Assembly (NCBI GenBank): GCA_937920235.1
Contig: CALGUK010000043.1
Coordinates: 1-47,257 of the forward strand
DNA length: 47,257 bases
DNA from: an uncultured Clostridia bacterium
GTDB lineage: Bacteria > Bacillota > Clostridia > Oscillospirales > Acutalibacteraceae
Direction of reading: 5' to 3'
Below the pieces are notes generated by a model. It was not told the DNA's origin. It ran no database searches and saw only the letters and a list, made by a program, of their open reading frames with translations. Positions within the stretch are counted from its first letter, which is position 1, and every line of letters starts with the position of its first letter. The position numbers and the translations under genes are program-made. This document shows, piece after piece, positions 16,655 to 25,765 of this stretch.

Positions 16655-17917
16655 ATGCGCGTTTTGGTAATAACCCGTGCACCCTGGCGTAATGATAACA
16701 ATACAGGAAATACATTGACTGCTTTTTTTCGTGATATGAAAAATGTTGAGTTTTGCAATCTGTATTTTCGTGAACAGTTGCCTAAAAATGATGTGACTGT
16801 AAGCAACTTCGCTATTTCAGAGGGTCAGTTAATTAAAAATCTTGTAAAAAAAACACCTGTAGGTAAAGAGGTTGTTAGGCAGGATACAGATTCAAAAAAT
16901 AACGAAGAAAGTATTTATCAAAACGCAAAAAGGTTTAAGAATACGGTATTGTCCTTCATCCGCGAGATAATCTGGATGTTTGGAAATTGGAAAAGCGAAA
17001 GTTTTATACAGTATCTTGAGGATAAGAAGCCGGATGTGATTTTTATGCCGGTTTTTAATTGCTTTTATCCTCATAAGATTTTGCAGTTTGTGAAAAAACA
17101 GACGGGTGCAAAAGTTATATTGTTTCACGCAGATGATAACTATACACTCAAGCAGTTTTCCATTTCACCGCTGTATTGGATTTACAGATTTAATCTCAGA
17201 AAATGGGTAAGAAGATCTGTTGAAGTTTCCGATGAGAACTATGTGATTTCAGACATTCAGAAAAGAGATTATGAAAAAGCGTTTAAAACAGAATGTAAAA
17301 TTCTGACTAAAGGCAAGGACTTCAGCGGAGAAGCAGAGCTTAAATCTGAATATAACAGTCCTTTACAGTTGGTTTATACGGGTAATATCGGTGTAAACCG
17401 CTGGAAATCCCTCGAGATTATCGCAAATGCTCTTGAAGAAATAAACAGAGACGGAATAAAGGCACAGTTGCGTATTTATACCGGCTCACCTATGACAAGC
17501 AGGATGTCAAAGGCTTTGAATAAGGGCGACTCCTCAATTGTAATGGGGTTTGCGGAATCTGAAAAAATACAGAAAATTCAGTCCGATGCTGACATCCTGG
17601 TTCACGTTGAGGCTTTTGACATGAAAAACAAACTGCTTGTTCGTCAATCATTTTCAACTAAACTGGTTGATTATATGAAAATTGCCCGACCTATTATCGC
17701 GGTCGGACCTGACGATGTAGCCTCAATATCTCACCTTATTAATAATAAATGTGCAATTGTTGCCGAAAACAAGGACGAACTGAAAACTGAGATAATAAAA
17801 TGTTTAAATGACCGCAGTTATATGGATAATCTTGTTAAAAATGCATATGAGTGCGGAAAAAAATATCACGATAAAACAAAAATATATAAAATGCTTTCGG
17901 AAAGTTTCAATAAATAA
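16655..17917 (+). CDS. GT-B glycosyltransferase, second of two paralogues
   Basis: A 420-residue paralogue of the protein at 14777-16075. Shared blocks: the RAPW/DTPW start, DDNYTLKQFSISPLYWI, YVISDIQK-x2-YEK, ILTKGKDFS, ILVHVEAF and SFSTKLVDYM, in the same order and spacing. The ATG at 16655 follows GGAGAG, which is inside the end of the acetyltransferase gene; a longer frame from 16619 would overlap that gene. The two copies differ enough over most positions to suggest an old duplication and distinct sugars. Function as a glycosyltransferase is inferred from fold-like layout and context. Confidence 0.78.
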   Translation: MRVLVITRAPWRNDNNTGNTLTAFFRDMKNVEFCNLYFREQLPKNDVTVSNFAISEGQLIKNLVKKTPVGKEVVRQDTDSKNNEESIYQNAKRFKNTVLSFIREIIWMFGNWKSESFIQYLEDKKPDVIFMPVFNCFYPHKILQFVKKQTGAKVILFHADDNYTLKQFSISPLYWIYRFNLRKWVRRSVEVSDENYVISDIQKRDYEKAFKTECKILTKGKDFSGEAELKSEYNSPLQLVYTGNIGVNRWKSLEIIANALEEINRDGIKAQLRIYTGSPMTSRMSKALNKGDSSIVMGFAESEKIQKIQSDADILVHVEAFDMKNKLLVRQSFSTKLVDYMKIARPIIAVGPDDVASISHLINNKCAIVAENKDELKTEIIKCLNDRSYMDNLVKNAYECGKKYHDKTKIYKMLSESFNK

Positions 17918-17948
17918 CTTTTATTAAGCAGCAGAAAGGAGCGTAACA

Positions 17949-19013
17949 ATGGTATATTATATTATAAATATAATTCTTATTTTGGTATGGAGCATTCCGT
18001 TGTTAAGAATGAATCCTTCCGATAAGAAAAAGAAGATATATTGCGGGATTGTTGCGCTGCAGTGGATAGCTTTATCCGGTCTGCGTGATTGGTCTATCGG
18101 TAGCGATACTATGGCATACAGTCATCTGTTTGAGAGGACAAAAAATATGTCATGGGAATATCTTTTTAAAGCTTGTTATGATTATCTGTTTAATACATTT
18201 GAAGATTATAAGGATCCCGGATATTTCTTATTAACAAAAATCTTTCAAATTTTTTCGGATGATTACCAGATGTTCTTGGTTTTCATTGCAGCTTTGTTTA
18301 CAGGACTGATGGCTCGGTGGATTTATAAGTATTCATCAATGCCCGATATGAGCTTTATTATTTATTCAACTCTGTTTTATTCGTTTTATGCGGTTACCGG
18401 TCACAGACAGACAATTGCAACAGCGTTAATTGTATTCATAGGATATGAATTGGCAAAAAAAAGAGATTTCTTGAAGTTTGTAATCGTAGCTTTTATTGCC
18501 TATATGATACATAAATCATCAGTTGTTTTCATTTTGTTCTACATTATTGCAAATATAAATCTGAGCTTTGTGTATGTTTCGATAGTAACAGTGGTTATAG
18601 TAGCTGTTTCTGTTTTGGGTATCAGGTTGTACGGACCGATTGTTCTTATGTTGGGATTTGAGGAAGAATATCTTGAATATGAGGGCGGTGCCGAAACGTA
18701 TGCTACGGTTTTGCTTTTGGTTTGCTTGGCAACATTCATCTTCTATCCATGGATAAGTAAACGACGAACCGATACAAAATATCTGTATAATATGACATTT
18801 TTAACTACCGCATCAACATTGTTAATTTATCAGCAACAAGGATTTATGAGAATTCAGCAGTATTATTCTATGGTAATAATGCTAACTGTTCCTGAATTGA
18901 TAAGATCTGTTGAGAAAAAATATCGGCCATGGCTTTATTTTGCAATTGTAGCAATTTTGGTTGCGCACCTGATCCGAAGCAAAGCGAAGTATTCGTTCTT
19001 TTTCCTTACATAA
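17949..19013 (+). CDS. EpsG-like polysaccharide polymerase (Wzy-type), copy 1
   Basis: A 354-residue membrane protein with about ten to eleven hydrophobic segments. The EpsG family pattern is visible: SGLRDWSIGSDTMAY near residue 45 with the conserved R-x3-IGSDT element, a large loop after it (FEDYKDPGYFLLTKI), and HRQTIATALIVFI with conserved Arg-Gln. Such proteins polymerise lipid-linked repeat units on the outer face of the membrane. A second, distinct EpsG-like gene lies at 25766-26923. Ribosome site AAAGGAG precedes the ATG. Confidence 0.88.
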   Translation: MVYYIINIILILVWSIPLLRMNPSDKKKKIYCGIVALQWIALSGLRDWSIGSDTMAYSHLFERTKNMSWEYLFKACYDYLFNTFEDYKDPGYFLLTKIFQIFSDDYQMFLVFIAALFTGLMARWIYKYSSMPDMSFIIYSTLFYSFYAVTGHRQTIATALIVFIGYELAKKRDFLKFVIVAFIAYMIHKSSVVFILFYIIANINLSFVYVSIVTVVIVAVSVLGIRLYGPIVLMLGFEEEYLEYEGGAETYATVLLLVCLATFIFYPWISKRRTDTKYLYNMTFLTTASTLLIYQQQGFMRIQQYYSMVIMLTVPELIRSVEKKYRPWLYFAIVAILVAHLIRSKAKYSFFFLT

Positions 19014-19027
19014 CTGAGGTGATAAAA

Positions 19028-20236
19028 TTGAAGATTTTACAAATCAATGCAATATATAATTTGGGAAGTACGGGAAAAACCTGTTTTGATTTTCAAACAT
19101 ATGTGCAACAGAATACTGAACACACCTGTAAAACTGCGTTCTGTTATGGCGGAAATGCTGAAAACGGATATGTTATCGGAAACAGAATTGACAGAAAGGT
19201 ACATGGCTTTCTGTCAAGATTAACGGGAAAACAAGCGTGGTTTTCTTATTTTTCTACATTCGGATTGATTAAATATATGAAGGAATATAAGCCGGATGTT
19301 GTTCAACTCCGAAATCTTCACGGTAATTATATAAATTTCCCGATGTTAATGAAATATATTGCAAAAAACGATATTGCAACTGTTATAACACTTCATGACT
19401 GTTGGGTTTTCACCGGAAAATGCTGCCATTATACATCTGACCGATGCTATAAATGGCAGACGGGATGCTATGATTGTCCCAGATTGAAAAAAGACAATAA
19501 AAGCTGGTTTCTTGACAGAACAAAAGAATTATGGAGAGCAAAGCGCAAATTATTCGGAAGTATACCGAGATTAGCTGTGCAGGGTGTTTCAAAGTGGACT
19601 GTTGAGGAAGCAAAAAAATCTCCGATAATGGAAAATGCAAAAATTTTCACGTACATCTATAATGGTATTGACAGTAACAAATTCAAGCCGACAGAAAGTA
19701 ACCTCAGAGAAAAATATAATCTTGTTGATAAAAAAATTCTTTTGGGAGTTGCATCGGGATGGCAAAAAAGCAAAGGACTTCCCGATGTGATTGAAATGTC
19801 TGAGATTCTACCCGATGATTGTGTGATTGTACTTGTAGGGCATCCCAATGAACCGATTCCGACAAGTGAAAAAATAATAAATATTCCTGCAACTGAAAAC
19901 ATAGATGAGCTTGTTCAATGGTACTCAGCAGCAGATGTGTTTATCAATATGTCAAAAGAGGAGACTTTCGGTAAGGTCTCGGCAGAGGCTTTAATGTGCG
20001 GAACGCCTGTTGTATGTTATAACACTACTGCCAATCCTGAGTTGGTGGGAGAAAACTGCGGATATATTTGTGAAACAGAAAATGTTGTTGATTTCAAAAA
20101 CTTAGTTCTCAAGGTAATAGAAAACGGGAAAGATGTTTATACAGAATCCTGTATAAAATTTGCTCACGAAAATTTTTCTACGGAAAAAAATTTTGAAGCA
20201 TACATTAAGCTGTATGAAAAACTTTTTGAGGTGTAA
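19028..20236 (+). CDS. GT4-type glycosyltransferase
   Basis: A 402-residue GT-B enzyme. The N-terminal domain has the subgroup signature HDCWVFTGKCCHY followed by cysteines in CYKWQTGCYDCP, known from transferases of the WcaC/EpsD-like type and reminiscent of a small metal site. The C-terminal site is MSKEETFGKVSAEALMCGTPVV with the two conserved Glu. I infer a TTG start at 19028: GAGGTG lies six bases before it and the reading begins LKILQINA, the normal start of this family; no ATG fits. It begins 14 bases after the polymerase gene. Confidence 0.87.
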   Translation: MKILQINAIYNLGSTGKTCFDFQTYVQQNTEHTCKTAFCYGGNAENGYVIGNRIDRKVHGFLSRLTGKQAWFSYFSTFGLIKYMKEYKPDVVQLRNLHGNYINFPMLMKYIAKNDIATVITLHDCWVFTGKCCHYTSDRCYKWQTGCYDCPRLKKDNKSWFLDRTKELWRAKRKLFGSIPRLAVQGVSKWTVEEAKKSPIMENAKIFTYIYNGIDSNKFKPTESNLREKYNLVDKKILLGVASGWQKSKGLPDVIEMSEILPDDCVIVLVGHPNEPIPTSEKIINIPATENIDELVQWYSAADVFINMSKEETFGKVSAEALMCGTPVVCYNTTANPELVGENCGYICETENVVDFKNLVLKVIENGKDVYTESCIKFAHENFSTEKNFEAYIKLYEKLFEV

Positions 20237-20239
20237 TCT

Positions 20240-21382
20240 ATGGATAAAATATATTATCTTGGGTTTTACGATACTGTTGATAATATAGATGAGAACAGAA
20301 ATATCTGTCTTGCGGCAACAGGTAAAATGACATATATTTTATCGGTAATTGAAGAAGCGGGATTTTCTGTTGAAATTGTATCTCCGGCTAAAACTTCCAA
20401 TAATAAAACATATGGTGCTAAGACGGTTGATATTGGAAAACAGAGTAAATTGGTTTTGTTTAAAACATTGCCGTGGGGATCAAAAATTCAGCACGTTATC
20501 AGTTTACTGTTTTCTAAATTACAGTTAATATTATATATTTTGAAGCATATCAATAAAGATGATGTACTGGTTGCCTATCATTCAATTTATTATGCAAAAA
20601 TAATCCATTTTCTGAAAAAAATAAAGAAATTTAAACTTATACTTGAGGTCGAAGAAATATACTTTGATGTAAGTCAATCGAAAACAGAGGGCAAGGCAGA
20701 AAATACTCTATTTAACGATGCAGACACTTTTATTTTTCCTACCGAGTTTTTGACAGAAAAAGTAAATAAAAGCAATAAGCCTTATACAATTTCTTACGGG
20801 ACATATACGGTAGAACACGACAGAAAATGTAAATTTAATGACGGAAAGATTCATATAGTATATGCCGGTACATTTGATCCGAGAAAGGGTGGGGCACAGG
20901 CATCACTTTCAGCCGTTCCTTACCTTACTTCTGATTATCACATGCATATAATCGGATTTGGGGACAAGCCGGATGTGGAAAGTGTTTTGCATCAAATTGA
21001 CGAACTTTCAAAAACCAGTATGTGTGAATTGACATATGACGGAATGCTCACGGGAGAGGACTATATAAGATTTATTCAGAGCTGTGACATAGGTTTGAGT
21101 ACACAAAATCCCGAAGGCAAATTTAATGATTCTTCCTTCCCGTCAAAGATATTGTCATATCTTGCGAACGGTCTGCACGTTGTGTCAATCAAAATTCCTG
21201 TTGTAGAAAAATCAAAAATCGGTCCGATGATTCATTTTTACGATAAAAACAGCGGAAAGGATATTGCTTCGGCAATTACCGAAGTGAATATAAACAGTCC
21301 GTATAACAGCCGTGAAATGATTAAAGAACTGAATTCTGATTTTGTTTCAGAAATGAAAAAGATGTTGGAGAATTTACAATGA
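20240..21382 (+). CDS. GT-B glycosyltransferase (GT4-like)
   Basis: A 380-residue protein with a divergent N-terminal domain and a recognisable C-terminal donor domain: IVYAGTFDPRKGG, MHIIGFGDKPDV, and the CDIGLSTQNPEGKFNDSSFPSKILSYLA region compressed into a GT4-type nucleotide site. It overlaps the next gene by four bases (ATGA), so translation is coupled with the acetyltransferase that follows. It starts three bases after the previous gene. Sugar specificity is unknown. Confidence 0.8.
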   Translation: MDKIYYLGFYDTVDNIDENRNICLAATGKMTYILSVIEEAGFSVEIVSPAKTSNNKTYGAKTVDIGKQSKLVLFKTLPWGSKIQHVISLLFSKLQLILYILKHINKDDVLVAYHSIYYAKIIHFLKKIKKFKLILEVEEIYFDVSQSKTEGKAENTLFNDADTFIFPTEFLTEKVNKSNKPYTISYGTYTVEHDRKCKFNDGKIHIVYAGTFDPRKGGAQASLSAVPYLTSDYHMHIIGFGDKPDVESVLHQIDELSKTSMCELTYDGMLTGEDYIRFIQSCDIGLSTQNPEGKFNDSSFPSKILSYLANGLHVVSIKIPVVEKSKIGPMIHFYDKNSGKDIASAITEVNINSPYNSREMIKELNSDFVSEMKKMLENLQ

Positions 21383-21915
21383 TTTTGTTTTTTGACAGAA
21401 TAATTAAAAAAATAAAAAGAAGTTATCGTAACAGCGTTTTCGGGAAAAAAATAAAATGTTCGCACAAAGATTTCAATGTGGTCGGAGATATTGAGTTAAT
21501 CAATACAAATATCAGTCTCGGAAAAGACGTAACTATTTATCCGGGAGTAATGTTTTGGGGAAACGGGCCGATTGTTATAGGTGACCATGTTGATATCGGA
21601 AAAGACACAATTATTTATGCTTCAAGTAATGCCGGAGTTACAATAGGCAGCAACACTTCTATCGCAGCACAATGCTATATCATTGATATGGATCACGGTA
21701 TCGAGAAGGATAAAATAATATCATCTCAGAAAAACTCGGCAGAAAAGGTAGTTATCGGAGATGATGTATGGATTGCCGCAAATGCAACAGTGCTGAAAGG
21801 AAGCAAAATAGGTAACGGTGCGGTAATCGGAGCAAAGGCTCTTGTGAAAGGAGATATTCCGGAAAATGCAATTGCGGTGGGTATTCCCGCAAAGATATTG
21901 AAATACAGACAGTAA
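21379..21915 (+). CDS. Left-handed beta-helix O-acetyltransferase
   Basis: A 178-residue hexapeptide-repeat transferase. Repeats run from LGKDVTIYPG to NGAVIGAKALVKG, with the catalytic-loop His in IDMDHGIEKD and the ending VGIPAKILK. Compared with the one at 16078 it has the WcaF-like DMDH loop in place of SHNY, so the two are different lineages and not a duplicate. Expected role: O-acetylation of a precursor or lipid-linked sugar in the cytoplasm. Translation is coupled to the upstream glycosyltransferase. Confidence 0.88.
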   Translation: MILFFDRIIKKIKRSYRNSVFGKKIKCSHKDFNVVGDIELINTNISLGKDVTIYPGVMFWGNGPIVIGDHVDIGKDTIIYASSNAGVTIGSNTSIAAQCYIIDMDHGIEKDKIISSQKNSAEKVVIGDDVWIAANATVLKGSKIGNGAVIGAKALVKGDIPENAIAVGIPAKILKYRQ

Positions 21916-21932
21916 GTAGGTGGGCATAAACT

Positions 21933-22946
21933 ATGAGAAAAAGCAATGTTGATATTCCTGTAGCATTAGTATTTTTTAACAGACCTGAGCAATTTGCAAG
22001 GGTTTTTGAAACAGTAAGAACGGCTGCTCCCTCAAAATTGTTTTTGATTCAGGACGGTGCACGTGAAAACAACCCCAATGATAAAAACAATATTATGAAA
22101 TGTCGCGAGGTATTGGCGGGTATAGATTGGGAATGTGAGGTTTACGAAGATTTTTCTGAAGAAAATCTCGGTTGCGGAAGACGAATATTCACAGGACTTT
22201 CAGCTTGTTTTGAAAAAGTAGATCGTCTTATTATTCTGGAGGACGATTGTCTGCCATCACCAAGCTTCTTCCCTTTTTGTGAGGAGTTACTCGAAAAATA
22301 TAAGGATGATGATCGGGTCGGTCTTATTACGGGAATGAATCATCTTAACGAATATAATGAGATTAATGCCGACTATCTTTTTTCTGAGGTGGGTTCAATT
22401 GCCGGATGGGCAACGTGGAAGCGATCCTGGGATATGACATCTTTTGATTTGAATGTTATTGCCGAAAACGATGAAGCTATGCGAAATCTTAAGATGTATC
22501 AGTCCTTTGCACATACAAGAAACAGTATTTATGACAATGTTGTATCAAAAAAGAAGATATTGGATAACGGCGGAAAGCTTACATCCTGGTCAACTCAGTT
22601 CGGTGCAACACAGGTTTTAAATTCCAAGCTTATTATTGCTCCAAGGGTAAATCTTATGTCAAATATCGGGCTGACGGAGGAGTCTGCTAACAGTGTCAGC
22701 AATATTAAACTCGTTCCGAGAGGAATGAGACACCTTTATAAACTGAAATTATTTGAATTGGATTTCCCGTTGAAGCATCCTAAATATGTGTTTAATGATA
22801 TAGAATATACAAAAAAGGTCGACAGATTGATGAGACCGAATAAATTCATATCAAAATACAGAAGATTAGAATCAATATTTTTACGTATTATTCACGGAGA
22901 TACAAAAAGACTTGTTAAAAATATAAAGCGAAAGATTTTTCATTGA
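21933..22946 (+). CDS. GT-A glycosyltransferase of the HlpA-like group
   Basis: A 337-residue protein of a group often labelled hemolytic protein HlpA-like, which is in fact a GT-A glycosyltransferase fold. Seen: VALVFFNRPEQF at the start, LFLIQDGARE, LIILEDDCLPSP with the DDC metal site, and SIAGWATWKRSWD, a block diagnostic for the group. It should transfer one sugar to the growing chain. The label hemolysin should not be used. Ribosome site AGTAGGTGGG precedes the ATG. Confidence 0.85.
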   Translation: MRKSNVDIPVALVFFNRPEQFARVFETVRTAAPSKLFLIQDGARENNPNDKNNIMKCREVLAGIDWECEVYEDFSEENLGCGRRIFTGLSACFEKVDRLIILEDDCLPSPSFFPFCEELLEKYKDDDRVGLITGMNHLNEYNEINADYLFSEVGSIAGWATWKRSWDMTSFDLNVIAENDEAMRNLKMYQSFAHTRNSIYDNVVSKKKILDNGGKLTSWSTQFGATQVLNSKLIIAPRVNLMSNIGLTEESANSVSNIKLVPRGMRHLYKLKLFELDFPLKHPKYVFNDIEYTKKVDRLMRPNKFISKYRRLESIFLRIIHGDTKRLVKNIKRKIFH

Positions 22947-22964
22947 TATATAACCGAGGTTTTT

Positions 22965-24497
22965 ATGAACAGTTCTAAGCAGATAAAAGCGGGTGCGTTG
23001 CTCTCATATTTTGCAATCGCATTCAATATGATTTCGGGGCTTATATATACACCCTGGATGATTTCGGAAATCGGTCAGAGTAATTACGGCCTTTATACAC
23101 TTGCAACCTCACTTATAACGATGTTCGTTATGGATTTCGGTATGAGTGCAGCTGTCTCACGTTTTGTTTCAAAATACAGAGCAGAGGGCAATCAGGAAGC
23201 AATAAATAATTTTCTCGGAATTGTCTATAAATTGTATATTGCAATAGATGCTGTAATTTTCACCGTTCTTTTGGTTCTGAGCTTTTTCCTTAATAGCATT
23301 TACGATAATCTGTCTGCAACTGAGCTGAGTACATTCAAGGTTCTATACATAATAGTAGGCTTATTCAGTGTTGTTTCATTTCCGTTTACCAATCTTAACG
23401 GAATACTCACGGCATATGAGAATTTTGTGGGATTAAAGCTTGCTGATTTATTCCATAAGGTATTCATAATAGTTGCAATGGTCATAGCTCTTCTTTTGGG
23501 CTACGGTGTATATGCGCTCGTTACGGTAAACGCTGTTTCAGGACTTCTGACTATTGCGGTCAAGCTTGTGATTATCAGAAAGAAAACGCCTGTAAAGGTC
23601 AATTTCAGGTATTTTAACAAGGGAATGCTCAAAGAGATTTTCGGGTTTTCTGTCTGGACAACCGTTTCAAGTCTTGCGCAAAGATTGATTTTTAATATTA
23701 CACCTTCAATAATTGTTGCAGTTTCTTCAACCGGTGCAATAGGTTCAGCGGTTTTCGGACTTGCTCAGACAATTGAGGGCTATGTATATACCTTTGCAAC
23801 AGCTATTAACGGTATGTTTATGCCTCGAATTTCAAAGCTTGTGTATGAGGGCAAAAAAGAAACCGAATTAACGGATCTGATGATAAGAATAGGCAGAATA
23901 CAGTGCATGCTTATAGGCGCTCTGTGTGCGGGATTCATAGCGTTCGGAAAATCGTTTATTGTTGATATCTGGAATAAACCGGATTTTACCGAAAGTTATA
24001 TTTGCGCCGTATTATTGATTTTGCCGAGCTTTTTCTATCTTCCGTTACAGATTGCGAATACTACGGTTATTGTTGAGAATAAAGTAAAGCTACAGTCGTA
24101 TGTGTTCATCGCGATGGGCGTAATCAATGTTGTTCTGTCGATTTTCCTTTCAAAAAATTACGGTGCCGTGGGCGCTTCTGCTTCAATATTTGTGGCATAT
24201 ATGGTGAGAACCGTTCTTATGGTTGTCATTCATGTTAAGGTCCTCCATCTGAAAATGTGGACTTTCTTTAAAGAAACCTTCCTGAAAATTACACCGTGGA
24301 TTTTAGTTTCATTGGCAGTAGGTCTTGCTCTTGAAAATTTCAATCCTATGAGTCACGGATTTTTAAGATTCGGACTTAACGCTATTATTTTTATGGTGTT
24401 TTTTGCAGTTATTATGCTGGTATTTTGTATGAACAGTTACGAAAAAAATCTGGTTTTCGGAACAATAAAGAAAATAACCGGCAAAATTAAGAGATGA
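22965..24497 (+). CDS. Wzx-like flippase, copy 1
   Basis: A 510-residue membrane protein of the polysaccharide-transport (MOP/MATE-like) superfamily with about 14 hydrophobic segments. Family elements include the N-terminal SYFAIAFNMISGLIYTPWM helix, GQSNYGLYTLATSL, DFGMSAAVSRFVSKYRA and GAVGASASIFVAYMV. It should flip the undecaprenyl-linked repeat unit to the outer leaflet. A related but distinct gene lies at 26942-28480, with the same N-terminal pattern. Its end overlaps an ATG of the following frame, though I prefer a later start for that gene. Confidence 0.92.
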   Translation: MNSSKQIKAGALLSYFAIAFNMISGLIYTPWMISEIGQSNYGLYTLATSLITMFVMDFGMSAAVSRFVSKYRAEGNQEAINNFLGIVYKLYIAIDAVIFTVLLVLSFFLNSIYDNLSATELSTFKVLYIIVGLFSVVSFPFTNLNGILTAYENFVGLKLADLFHKVFIIVAMVIALLLGYGVYALVTVNAVSGLLTIAVKLVIIRKKTPVKVNFRYFNKGMLKEIFGFSVWTTVSSLAQRLIFNITPSIIVAVSSTGAIGSAVFGLAQTIEGYVYTFATAINGMFMPRISKLVYEGKKETELTDLMIRIGRIQCMLIGALCAGFIAFGKSFIVDIWNKPDFTESYICAVLLILPSFFYLPLQIANTTVIVENKVKLQSYVFIAMGVINVVLSIFLSKNYGAVGASASIFVAYMVRTVLMVVIHVKVLHLKMWTFFKETFLKITPWILVSLAVGLALENFNPMSHGFLRFGLNAIIFMVFFAVIMLVFCMNSYEKNLVFGTIKKITGKIKR

Positions 24498-24514
24498 TTT
24501 TGGAGTTTTTTCTA

Positions 24515-25735
24515 ATGAGACAGATTATTATGGTGACAAGTTCATTTCCGTTCGGTGTCGGTGAGGCATCTTTTATCATTCCTGAACTGAAAATACTTGC
24601 AAAAAAGTTCAAAGTAACAATAGTGTCGAAAAACTCAACCGATACTCAGACTTCAGAGGTGCCTGAAGGTGTAAATATCTTGAGATATGACAGTTCCGAG
24701 AATTATTCTGTGTTAAAGCTTTTGTTTAAAACATTGACCTCACCGTATTTATATAAGGAAATCAGAACTTTAATATCAAAGAAAAAAATATCTGCATATA
24801 CCATAAAACGAGCCGTTAGATTTTGTATGCGATCATTTCATTTAGCTGATTATCTTAAAAAGGTCAGAGACGGAATAAATGATGATGTTATTCTTTATTC
24901 GTATTGGAATGATGTTTCTGTTTTTGCCTTTTCACATATAAAAAGAGAGGGAGATAAAATACTTTCCCGAGCTCACAGAACCGATTTGTATTTGAGAAAA
25001 GAAAAAAATTATTATCTTCCTTTGAAAGAGATATCTAACATAAAAACGGATATGATCGTCTTTATCAGCAAAGAAGGAAAAGAGTATTTTGAAAATCATT
25101 ATAAAACAGATGCGAAAAAAGAAGTTTACTATTTAGGCGTTAAAGAACAACAGCCGGATGAATACATTCCAAAAGATAATGAAATATCTCTTATCAGTTT
25201 TTCTTATGCTGTTTCTGTTAAAAGAATTGACAGAATAATAGAAGCTCTCGAAAAAATAGATTCAATAAAAATAAATTGGGTGCATATCGGTGACGGTGAT
25301 AAATCAGAAGAATTAAAGCAACTTGCAAACAATATTTTGGGGAAAAAAGAAAATATCATATATAACTTTACGGGCGGTATGGAAAACAGTCTCGCCATAA
25401 AATATATAAAAAACAGAAACTTTGATTTATTTATCAATACATCTGAGTCAGAGGGGTTGCCGGTTACCATGATGGAGGCAATGTCGTTGGGAATACCGGT
25501 TATAGGTCTTAATGTCGGCGGAGTTTCAGAAATAGTAAAAGATAAAGAGAACGGATTTCTTTTACCGTCAGATGCAGACTGTGTCGAAATAGCAGGTGCC
25601 ATAGAGGCTTTTAACCGTATGAAGACGGAAGAAAAAATTATAATGAAGCAAAATGCTTTGAAGACTTGGAAAGAAAAATTCAACTGCGAAAAAAATCATA
25701 ACGAATTTGCTGAAATGATTTCCAATTTATTGTAA
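24515..25735 (+). CDS. GT4-type glycosyltransferase
   Basis: A 406-residue GT-B enzyme. N-terminal MVTSSFPFGVGEASFI and the C-terminal SESEGLPVTMMEAMSLG with IGLNVGGVSEIV mark a retaining GT4 transferase of the EpsF/WcaL type. The ATG at 24515 has GGAG nine bases upstream; an earlier ATG overlapping the flippase stop has only a weak site and would add seven residues. The gene is Lys/Asn-rich and AT-rich in the middle. Donor unknown. Confidence 0.87.
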   Translation: MRQIIMVTSSFPFGVGEASFIIPELKILAKKFKVTIVSKNSTDTQTSEVPEGVNILRYDSSENYSVLKLLFKTLTSPYLYKEIRTLISKKKISAYTIKRAVRFCMRSFHLADYLKKVRDGINDDVILYSYWNDVSVFAFSHIKREGDKILSRAHRTDLYLRKEKNYYLPLKEISNIKTDMIVFISKEGKEYFENHYKTDAKKEVYYLGVKEQQPDEYIPKDNEISLISFSYAVSVKRIDRIIEALEKIDSIKINWVHIGDGDKSEELKQLANNILGKKENIIYNFTGGMENSLAIKYIKNRNFDLFINTSESEGLPVTMMEAMSLGIPVIGLNVGGVSEIVKDKENGFLLPSDADCVEIAGAIEAFNRMKTEEKIIMKQNALKTWKEKFNCEKNHNEFAEMISNLL

Positions 25736-25765
25736 TATCTGTGAAGAGTGAAAAGAGGTGGTAAT

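Noticed and set aside
18929..19027. Longer N-terminus for the glycosyltransferase at 19028
   Set aside because: It would overlap the polymerase gene by 85 bases; the TTG at 19028 has a well-placed GAGGTG and gives the normal family start.
21933..22946. Hemolysin or hemolysin-activating protein
   Set aside because: The HlpA-like label is historical; the sequence has a GT-A metal site and lies among glycosyltransferases.
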